A stretch of DNA of 64,000 nt from assembly GCF_001649575.2 (NCBI RefSeq), contig NC_051450.1, positions 14,336,884-14,400,883 of the forward strand, in the 5' to 3' direction. A program made the position numbers and the translations under genes. Shown here one piece after another: positions 13,301-25,300 of the stretch. The notes under the pieces are model-generated. The model was not told where the DNA came from and did no database searches. It saw nothing but the letters and a program-made list of their open reading frames with translations. Position 1 is the first letter of the stretch, and each line of letters starts with the position of its first letter. The DNA comes from Kryptolebias marmoratus (taxonomy: Eukaryota; Chordata; Actinopteri; Cyprinodontiformes; Rivulidae).

Positions 13301-16300
13301 TCCCAATCAATTTACCTAAGAAAACTAGATAACAACTGTTTAATCCCTCCTTGGAATTTGAACCCCCCTCATAACCGTCTTCTTTATTCTTTTAAACATC
13401 CATCTCTGTTGAAAAATTAACCTGCTATTCAACACGTGGCACTTCCACAAATGGGCTGCTTGCCTCCTCCAAGCCTATTGTAAATTACTTAAGATGCTAT
13501 CAAGGCCTAATCCATCTTTATTCCACTGCTGCGTGGAGGTATTTAGAGAGAAGAGGTGTTAGAAAGCAAGGCCAGAGTTCCAAAAAACTTGCTTAACATA
13601 AAGTTAATCAAAAGGGCTTAGAAAGACAGGAGATCACAATGGGGGCACAATCATGCCTTTCTAAAAGGTCAGGCAGCCAGGTTTGCACAATAAGGACTCT
13701 GGTGTCCATATAATACCTCTCAAATACCACAGCTCATCCTCTCACTTCTAATCCCTGATAAAACAGTGTCTGGAATGCTCAATATTTAACTGATGCTGGT
13801 GCAGCTTGAAGTGAGAGGATATATCCAAGACAAATATAATGAAGAAGGGCCAAATGTTAAAGTACTTAATAAATTACAGTAACTTCATTTTAAAAAGCTG
13901 CTTTGTTTCTGGGTACTATGTAGACATTTTAACCAGTGAATTTGATTGACCTCATTCATACACCTGGCGTTGAATTTTCTAGAAAAAAAAAATTAATATC
14001 AGACTATGAAGGTTGTTAACTGGTATTTTTGCTACAACACAAAAATCTGCAAAAAATAATTACCAAGGGTTTATAGGCAGGTAACTAAAGCTGGTGATAC
14101 TTTCAAACAGTGGATCAGAAGGAGGAAACATTCAATCAGAATAAACGTTGCCTATTAACTAAGTGTTAAAATTATTATTATTTTTTTTTCCTACGAGGGT
14201 AAAAAAACTCATTTTGGACTGGTTGTCAAAGTTTGATCGTTGAAGTATTTTTACCTGCATTTAGCAACAAAATTGTCATCAAAAAGCAACATATATGACA
14301 AAGGCAAATACAGACTGAATCGCTCCATTTCAGTTATCAAACCAGCTAGCTAGCAGCTTTTTTTACTGCTTCATCAAACTGGTTACAATTTTAAACTGGA
14401 CCTAACGACTTAGTGCTTGCTTGGCACCAGTTCCTTTGTGCTTCCAACAACAGAAACAATGGCTCCAGCAATGAAATCCAGTGCTACAGTAGCACAAAAT
14501 TCTGGTTGATCCAGAGCAAAGTGAATAATTACTGTGGTCTGGAGATGCATAAAAACCAATAAAAATAATGTGAGGCAGTGCAACGTTTAGTTTGTCTAAT
14601 TCAAGTTCAAACACTAAAAACAGCTTTAACAATGATATGAAATCAAAGTAGTGCTAAAGCAACATTAACTCAATGAGTCTCACATTCCTGCTGCTTGTTT
14701 AAATGTCACCAGTTGGGGAGTGAATGCAGATAAAGGCAGCAGAGCAATGAAACATAATGGAAAAGACATTTAAAGTGATGTTGTGATGTAGCTCCATAGT
14801 AGCTTTTTAGCTTTGGAAAAATAAACTAGTTTTTTGCAGTTTTTATGTTTTGTTTTGTTTTGTTTTTTAGGGATCCGTTAGGAACCGGCTCCAGCAGTCC
14901 CAGTTTAGCACTGGAACCACTTTGGTGGAGAAGATGATTCTGCATAGATCATCCAGTGGACCATCCAACATCAAAACAATGCAGTGCTGCACTAAAGTCA
15001 TGTGTTTTCTTTTGGTTTATTCTCTTATTGTCTTAAACAAATTGAAAAACAGGCAGTCAATAAAAGAAAAAAATGCTAAATACAAGACTTTGGAAAGGAA
15101 GTCCATCTAGACAACTTTCACAAAATACCCCCTTAAAAATTTAAAGTCTGCATTTGTTTATTTTCTTTAATGGATCATTTATATTATTGAAAATGGTCTG
15201 CAAACAATAAAAAAATAGAAGCTCTGCAATTTTAAATATAAAAAAAATAAATTGTGTGAACAGAATAAATATTCCTAATAATGACTTTAATTGGTGTTCA
15301 GATGAATATTTCAAAACCAGTCTCCAGCAGCAAAAAATGTGAGGCAGTAATACTGGAGGCTATGACCCCCCATTAGCCTGGCCTTTAAACAATTAAATTT
15401 GATGGGATGATAATGTATGATAATCATGAGTAATCAGGTGCCCGCTGATAAATGGAAAGTTGCTGGCTGGTGTGTCACCTGCATTTCAAATCGTGTCCTT
15501 GGCAACACCCGTCTAAACGTGATTGACAGCTGGGGAATCCAACACTGTGCCGTTCATCAGCCCAGTTGTCTGCAAACCCTTCCCATTACATTTTCTACTC
15601 TGATATAAGCTAAACTGTTTCTTGCTACTCTGCTGTCAATATCTAACATGACTGCAGACTTCAGGGAACAAGAATAGCATGATACTGACATTGAAGGTAG
15701 GAAAAAAAGTAAATAAAAATCCAGCTTTTGATTAAGACTGTCTCCTGAGAAAGAGCCAGGCTCATTTGTGCATCCACATGAATGCAATTGGATGTAGCTA
15801 TTTTGTGATAGCCAATTTGCATAAATCCATATAAAATTGACTTTCCAGAAAGATGTCAGTCAGTACCAGCACCACCTGATGCCTGGGCACAATTATCTAA
15901 AAAGATGGATCTTCTTAAAGCATTTTAGTTGACTTTATAGAGAGCCAGTTCATGTCTTGAATGGGTTCTTTATAAGTGAAAAAGGGACCTATATTTACAG
16001 GAAATCACTAACTTGTGTTTTCTTTGTTCGATGTGATTTCTAACTTAAGAAGAGATAGAAAAAAAAGTTGCTTCCTACCTCATCAATCTACCACCATGTT
16101 TCACTAATTCAGGTACCATTAAGAAAACATTTCTGTGCTTTCGGGACACAAACATGATGAAAGCGAATTTTAACCGCCACTATATCCTGTATTCACAATT
16201 CCATTACGTGCGATGCTGGGTAGTCTGAGCTCCAGCCCATCCATGAAGAGCTTCTAAGTAAGTCCTGTAACTGCAGGCACAGGCGCAAAAAGTATTTTGC

Positions 16301-19300
16301 CTGAAGCTCCTATCATGCATTTCCAGTTGTGCAGCCAGACTCATATCAGTGTTTACGGATTTGCTTTAACAGTATTTGGCCAGTGCAAACAGTCTAATTG
16401 AAGTAATGTTATTGCCCTCGCATAAAGGGTCGCTGACCGTGTGGTGAGTGAGAGAAAGTGAAGCGAAAGGAAGGTGGAGGAGCAGCTGCTACTCACAGGA
16501 AACCTCTGAGGACCCACAGCAGGTCTGGACTGGCTCTGAGCAGGAGGCATCAAGGGCACTGCAATGAGAAAGAGGGGCAAAACAGAAAGCAAAAGGAGGA
16601 GGGGGGGGGGATGAAAATGAGAGGCAGTAGGCAGAGAGACGATGTGATTGTACAGAGGAAGAAATATCTCTGTGCTGTGCTGAAGGCTCTTACTCAGGCA
16701 TAAATGTTAAATTTTACCACAGAGTTGTGCCTCATATTTACACTGGTATGTACAGACCAGGGAGCTCAAGGCAATATTAAATACATGAGAATAATTTATT
16801 AAAACGTGAATAAGGTATTTGCTGTTTTATAGCATTTGGCATCATATAATCAATAAACTTGATTTTGAGGTTTCAAGTTTTTTGAATAGCAAGGATTTCT
16901 GACTGTATGTCATAAATTCAGAAACCAGGAAATCAAAATGAAGAGAAATCACTTAAATAAAATAATAATTATTTAAGGCACATTTCTAATATTAACAAGC
17001 TGACCTTGTACAGAAGACTGTGAAGGTCCTCTAAAGTGGGGGTTAATGTGGATGTTTTTGGGCTGTGGGGGCTGCTGTTGGTGATGCTGAGGGAATCTGG
17101 GTGGCGGGGAGCTCATCATTCGTGGTGGTTGCTCCATCTGGGGTCGCAGCGGTGGGGAGCGATGAGCCATGTGAGGGGGGATGAGGGGTTGCTGGCGACC
17201 ATGCTCCTGGAAGGAAGGAGGTCCTCTTGGACGTGAAGGGTGGTGCTGATGAGGCTGCAATTGCTGCTGATGCGGAGGCGGCATACGGGAGGATGGCTGG
17301 TAATTAAAGAAAACAAATAAACAAAAAGCAGAACATCTGATAAAACATGTTTCTATTTAGGATTCTGACTTCACTGCTTACAGTCACAAGAAACAAGCCT
17401 TTTATGTTCATTTGCAAAATGAAGCTGGTCAAAATAATTATTTAGATCAAGTTTGAGGATAGAATATACATATTTTTTTCAGAATCTACACAAGTGAGGC
17501 AAATAAAGCCCACCTTGTTGAGATCAGAAACAAAATCAATGGGCCTGCTTGTACTGGAACATCTCAACCTCCTGATTATTGTTGAAACCACAGTTTAGTT
17601 AATGGGTATTTCAAAGTGATCTTTGATAATTGCTCAAACAAACAAAACAAAAGCAAACATGCCAGTGACCAAATTAGTCAAATGCTACAACGTGACAACA
17701 ATGATACGTTGCAAAAAGCACACCCTCATTAACTGCGGTCAACAAAATGTATGTGGTGCTCCCATGTCATCTGTGTGCCATTAATTTTTCATTTCCAGTG
17801 TTGTTGTTGTGTTTTGAATTTTACCGTCTATTATCATTAATTAATAACACTTAAAATAATGCAGTGCTCGAGTTGAATGCCACGCAGCCTTGAGAAGAAC
17901 TACTTCAACCCTAGGGGTTCTTTCCAGCTCTGAAAACACACTTTGTTTTGTTACCTGCAGCCTTGGGCTAAAGTTAAAAAAAAAACACACTACACATTCA
18001 CATATAGGTTTAGCTGGAGTATGCAAATTATTTAAGAGTTTAAAGTGTTTTGTATCTTCGCTAATTATGTGAAACATGTCAAACAACTAAAAAATCAAAT
18101 CTACAGATCTATTAGGGATTATTTTATTATATAAATTTCAAACCCTGTTATCCTGCAAAGCTTTATGTCCAAATATATATAAAGAAGCCAAAAGGTTTTT
18201 ATTTTCTTCTTTAAATAAATACATTTTAATAAATCTGAAAAAACACATTCTTTAAATCTATTTAAATGAAGGTTCCCCATGTTCAAACTTTAAATGTTAC
18301 AGCCAAACATATCCTTTAAAAATGGTTTGAGCAGATTACTTAACAACAGTTTACCTGTATGCTCATGTTTCCCATCAGGGGGAGCATTTGGTCATGCATT
18401 TTTCTCCTTTGTCCTCCTCTAAAATCTGACATTCCAAACCCAGAAAATCCTCCTCTTCCTCTGCCTCCTCGCCCCCCTCCTCTGCCTCGGCCTCCGTAAC
18501 GATTTTGTCTCTTCTGCCGCTCCTGTTCCTCAAACTCCATCAAATCTTTTTTGGCTTTCTCTGACAGTTCTGATAACACGCAAAACAGGACAAGAGTGCA
18601 TATTAGCTGTGGAAAAATTACACTTTCAAGTAGTAATGTCAAGCTGTATCAGAGGAAAACATTAATGCAAATATTTAACGTTCACTTTGACAGCAAATTA
18701 AATAAGAAAATGAAAGAAGTTTGTACCAAGAGTTTCAGGAATGTTCCTCCTTTTATTGCCTGCATCTGCCAGACGCACAACAGCGCCTTCCTTCCTTTCA
18801 GACTTAAATCGTATTCGGCCTGAATCTTCCACTTCATCTTCCTCTTCATCTGATTCCTCCTTTGTTTCGTCATCTGGCAAAGTGTCATGTTCACCCTGAA
18901 GACATTTTCTGATGTTAAAATCACAACTCTTTGACCGTAACATCTCCTTTATTATCTTGCAATGTGTAAACTCGGAGCGGTAATAAGACAAAACAAAACT
19001 GGAGCTGAATTTCAAAACAAATTTCAACACAAAGAATGAAAACCTAAATATTATGATAGCTTTTTACTGACTAAAATTGTATTAACAAAATCATGACTAT
19101 TTCCATACCCTCATCTTTCACTTGCTCCATAGATTTACAATATTTCAAATACATAAAAAAGAAAATCTAACAAATGAGAACAAGTAAAATAAAAACAGTA
19201 AATGAGTCATAGAGCTATGAGTCTATTATTTCATATCCAGTGTTAGGGTTTAACTACAAATTTAGAAATCAGTGAAATTTCAGTGTGAACGGTCTTAATT

Positions 19301-22300
19301 TACCTCCTCTGTGTCACAGACTTGAGATGCCTCAGTGGCGGCGTCTTCTTCATCTCGCTGCTCCTCTCTTCCCACCTCCTGAGTATCTTCCTCCCGTGTA
19401 GCTTCATCTTCGCCATAATCTTCTTCCTTTCGAGTTGTTATAAAAAGAAAGAGTAAGTTTGCAACAACACAGTGATGGTCAAATCAATTGCTACCTAATT
19501 ATGTTAAAAAATAAAACATTTATTAATGGTGAGCAGCAGTTCTACAGACAGGCAAATAAATACAAGCCAAATAGGTGAATGAATTCTTTAAATGCAAGTT
19601 TGCAAATAATACAGAATTTATATTTCATATATATAGAACTTAAACATCAATAAAGATGCAAAAATAAAAGGGAATGCAGACTAAAATGTTTTGGTGAGGA
19701 TTTGGGGAGGCACCAGGGAACCCCACCCCTTCCAAACGCAAATTACCATAACAGTGGGAGCAAGGCTTCATTACTATTCCTGACAGCATTTGAAATTCAA
19801 TGAGATGTAAATGTTTGACATGATATACAGAAATGCAGGCACAGATAAAAACACTCCTCCCCGCTTCAGTGATGGTGAAAATATCATTGACTGACTCCTC
19901 ACAAATCACTCTGTTATTGGCTGCACTGTAAGTTCATGACTCCTTGTCGAAAATATAGCACAAAAGCAGACATTCTGGGATGACAATTCATTTTTTTTTA
20001 TTTCCATAACAAGATTTATTTTAACCTATGATGCAGTTAGTTGATACAACCATTTGATGAAATGTTAAATGAAAAAAAACTGCTGTTCAAATAAAATCTA
20101 CAAGAAAAAGCTGCTGCATTGTTTATAAAGGGATGGCTAATCCTCCTTCGGAATAACAAATATTATTTACTAAATAAGGTCAGACTGCAGGTCACACAAT
20201 GGTGGTTTTTGTTGTACTGCATTAACCTGCTACCCAGAGCACATATAAATGCAGAAAAAAAAACCACTCCAAGCAAACCAGACAAATGAACAGACTGCCC
20301 CAGGGGAAGGGAACAGCTTAATCATTGAAAATGTTCCACGTAATCCTCAATGGTGAGCAAAATGTCAAGGCCAAGCAGTTTAGTGACCTTGTAAACAGCC
20401 ATAATAAACATCCATACCAACAGACATCTTCCAAAATTTAAAAAAGGCAGTGACTTTGGCTAAGAAGGTCAATATCTTATCTTTGTTTTGAGAAGGGAGG
20501 CTAATATATCTCTGTCAGGTGCCAAACACAATCACGCCATGGTAAATGGACCATAACAGACATTTGCACATAGATCTGGTCTTATCTTTGATCCTCTTAG
20601 CCTGGGCTAAGAGGAAAGGGAAACGAATAAAAGAGAAACTCCCATCAATCATTAGAAAACTGTATGGAGTGTCCTCAGGAAGGTCAATAATCTTTTCACC
20701 TGCATGAGACTTTATCAGATCCAGTCTAAAGCCCGAGAAAAAAAGCCGCCCACATTAACCTCCGCCGATTGGCAGCACGTCTCCCCAACACAAAGCGGCT
20801 TCTTACTCCTCCAAAGATACAGGGCCCAAGGTCACAATGGCAGCGGGATTCGGAGGCGACAGCAGAGCATTACCTAGTGCCAAACAAGCTGTCAACTAAA
20901 CTTTGTCAGCAAGATGGAGAAATTTGCTGGCAGGAAGCGATAATGATTCTAATCGTCCTCTGCCCAAAAACGCCAGCCAACATCTCCTTCACCTGAATAG
21001 ATTTTTTAATCCCGACTTCTTCCCAAGCGAGACAAGAAAACTGACATTATCTCTGGGACATAATAGAGATGGAGAGAAAGGGTAGGTTGAACAATATGTA
21101 TGTGTATGTGTATGTGTGTGTGTATACAGACTTTTACATTAAAGTACTGAGCAAAAGTAAGAACTCACTTGAAATTCGCCATCTATGGGCTCAGTTATTT
21201 GGATGTCTAAGACTTCATCCTGGTACCCATCATCATCCTGGGCAAAGTCTCTATTGTAATTGAAGGTTTGATCTTCAGACATCTCTGTGTTGTCTTCCTG
21301 ATTGTATTCTTCTGTATACTCCTCTTCCCCCTCTTGATGGTACCCCTCCTCCTCCTCATCTTCACAGCCCTCTGCACCCAGGTTCACCACGTCATCTGCG
21401 TAGTCTGCTTCCTGCGAGTCGTCCTGCTGTCCAAAGGATGTGCCCACGAGGCTAACATCCTGACCACTGACAAACAAACACAGTACACATTTCAGAAACA
21501 CTATGAGGTATAATGGGGGGCAAAAAGAAACCAGGAAACAGCAATGAACCAGCTTACGTCATATTTAGGTCTTCATCATCACTTTGAAGAAGGTCATCGT
21601 TCAACTCTTCATCTGACACTTCTGAAGGATTCTGAAACAAATAAAAAAAAATCTTATTTTTTTGCACTATTCCTCTTCAGTTGCTTTACTTTGTGTTAAG
21701 GGCGTGGGGGCAGGGGGCCACCTCCATCCCTTAAGGATGCTTTATTCCCATGTGGTGAAGGCAATCTGGGCAGGTCAACACAGAGCTTTTTTGTCCACAG
21801 CACTTCCTCCTGGTTCACATCAACAATTCCCCCTGTGGAGGAGCCACCTGCTTCAAGTCCACTCCTCACGACTATTCTCTAAAATGTTCCAACAACACTG
21901 TCACCCAATGTTCTGGATGTTATTTTCCTACTTGTAAGCACAAAATCAACACTAAAGAAACAACCTGTTCTTCTGGTGCCAAGCAAAGAATCAGGAAAAA
22001 AAAGAAGAAGAGTGAAATTCAAAGAGTTTTTCTTATTCTTACCTTTTTACCAGACAGCCAATCCTCCTCTAACAAGTCTTCCTCCAAATCACTAAAAAAT
22101 GGACAAGAAAACAAATTATTTTCCCATATGCTGCTGTTTTTCTTCTTATAATTGCTTTTAAAATAAAAATAAATAATACCCCTTCTTATTATTTTAATAT
22201 CTTCTTTCTTTTCAACTATTTAGTTCCACTTTATAAATCTGTCAAACTACAATAAAAAGCATAGTTTGTTTCACTGCAGATTCTTGCCTCATAAGTCTGA

Positions 22301-25300
22301 AAAGTCTAGTCTTTTAAACAGCGATTTTTAATAAATTATAAAAAAAATTACAGTTACATGCTTTCTGCACCTGTGCATAATAAAAATTCAGCTGTAATAA
22401 GATATTTACATATTAATAAAATAGCGTGTCTGTAGTTTTAGAATACGATTTATACAAATATTAGTACTGTTATTTATTTATTTAAATTAAATGGTAAGTG
22501 ACCTTGGTTCAGTGCATCTCAACACCGGTTGCTTAACTCATCAAAGCAATATTTTACAAATCACACGACTGCTGACAACTTTTACTCAGTAATATTAAAA
22601 TACTCTAAAAATCATAGAGAATATTTTGTCACTTTCATACACAGCTCGAGTATAACCCTGTCCTCTTCCTGTGTCTTTACGTTTTCTTTAGCAGGTTGTA
22701 AAATAAATACAGAAAAGCTGTATTTTGGTAAAGATCTGAGCACATTTCAATGTTTTACCTCTCGAGGGCATCATCGTCGCCTCTCCTCCGGCGTGACCGC
22801 TCAGTACCAGGTTTGTCGTATTCGTCAAAGTCGAAATCTGCAACAGAAGAAAGGTTTTTCTGTAAGAGCCATTCTTTGCTCAACTAAATCTAGGAGGAAA
22901 TTAGTCTTTCCTGGTCCACTGACTAAATCCAAATGAATTATAGGCCCGTGTACTTTCACTCTTATACAAACATGTCACTTGGGCTGCAAGGACACAAATA
23001 CAAGGATCACAGTTGAGAAATACAAACCAATTAATATTGGGATTCTTCAACAAATTTCAGTTATTTAAGAACAAGGCAAATAAAATTTATCTAGAATAAG
23101 TAAAACTACTAATTTTACTTGTTTTTGTTGCATAACCAGACAGTTTCAGGTTCTTGTTGTGGTAGTAATTATTTTAATTGATCCCATAGTGATGGATAAA
23201 AAAACCTTTGACCTCACCTACATATTCAGACCATTTTCAGTCTTGGCACACTGACTCGGCACACTGACTCTAGTGAAGGGACTCGTGGTAAGTGAACAGC
23301 AGGTCAGTAAACTGTCAACCAACGACCTGAATGTGTTGAAGTTTGTACCAATACTACGATGAAACAAAAAGTCCAAATCAGTCACAGCACGTAAAAAAAA
23401 AAAATTCAGAAATTTGTTTTTCAGTGGCACAAACTATTCAATAAACAGATAAGTATTCACATCATCTTAGGGGAGATATAAAGAAAATTGGTTTACAACT
23501 ACTCTGATTCAACAATGTTATCTCTCCTGACATTGAGGTTGTGACACATCATGCAGTGGTCCCCAAACCTACTCTTTGGGGGCTACTGGCCTGCATGTTT
23601 TAGATGTTTCCCTGCTTGAACACAGCTGATTTAAATGAATGGGTCACTAACAGGCTTCTGCAGAACTTGATGATATGCTGAGGAGGTAATTCAGCCAACG
23701 GAATCAGGTGTGCTGGAGCTGGGAAACATCTAAAACTTGCAGGACAGTGGTAACCCTCCAAGGAGCGGAGTTGGGGACAGTTTGAGCTAGAAAGATGTCA
23801 AATGAAGTCAAGTATAGAAATACAGTCAAAAGGCCCTGGAAGTGTTTCAAAATTTACAAAGAGGTCAGCAAGACAACAAGCGAAGGATCACTCAAACTGT
23901 TGAGCACCATATTTTACAAATCTACAGGGAAATTGCTTTGGATGGCAAAAATTCACCTTTCTGTGAGTGTAAGTATCCTTCTGCCCTTCTGGACTAAAAC
24001 TACTTTGTCCTCTGTCAATTGTAGGTAATATACTGAATGCTCATATTCCACACAATTAATTAATTAGAAATAGTTTGAATTCAAGAAAATGTAAATAAAA
24101 ACAGCTTTAATTACATTTCATCCACATGTCTTATCTTTTTGTCTGAATGTTTATTATTTCTCTTTTACAGAGAAAAATACCTATACTCAATGGAATAATC
24201 AATGGGATACGGATTTTCAAATAACCGTGAGGTGCAGCCTTAATTATAGACAGAATACTCAAGATTTGTCATCCATAGAGCATAATATGGTGTCTCCGAA
24301 ACAGGAGGGACTTAGACATGTATTTCAAACACACACATACCCCAAAGGAGACTGTGCTCATGTTTCCATAGGAACTAGTAAAAAGCTTAGGCTACAACAG
24401 TGTGTCACTCAACCAGCATGTACAATACCAGGAGCGTAAAAACAAAGCAACTCAGCATCATTATTTTTTTTTTTTTTTTACACGAGTGTTTTTTTCTGCC
24501 GGGACAAAATGTCTTTAGTGGAAATGGCTTACAGCTATGCTAAAGTCTGAAAACTAAATATCTCTGTCTGTTGAAATGCCTACTGATAATTCAGTTAGTG
24601 CCTTTGTGTCTTAAAACATGTGTAAAGTTGAGATAAAGACAACAAGAAAATGCTCCCTTCAGTTGTGCTACAAAATTTGTTGGAAAGCTGGTAGCCCTAA
24701 ACATTAATCTGGTATCACCCCAGCATTAAAGCCACCACATGAGAAAAAAAAACAGAAAAATTTAATCTTCTGCTAAAATACAAAGCTTGTGCTGCCGTCA
24801 CAAAGTGAACAAGGGGGACAAAATGTTAAAGAATAAAAAAAAACTTTTTGGACAAACCAGAGCTATTTCCATTTAGATTTAAAATGACTGAAAGAACTGT
24901 AAAATAGTGACAAGTTATTCATGACAGGGTCTAAGTTCCCACTTAAAGCCCAAGTTTTACATTTTTACTGTATCTCAATGTCAAATTCAAATCAAATCAA
25001 AGAGCTGACACAGAATCTGACAGATGCGTTATAATTCAGTTGATCATCTACTGTATGTTGGGTTTTTAGCTATTAACGCCTTGGGAATGACCTTGTTGGT
25101 GCTAAAACAATTTCATGCCTGTTAAGGCATGATATCTTTGTTGTTTTTACAGATTTAACAAAAGAGATGGGAAACATTTGTGTCTTTGCGACAAGCTGCT
25201 GGTAACAAAGTGCCAAAAAAAGTGCTACCCACTTTGGGGGCCCTTTCAAACCAAATACATTAATAAATCAAGGTTAGCAAGCTTGAAGTGACTAGTAAAA

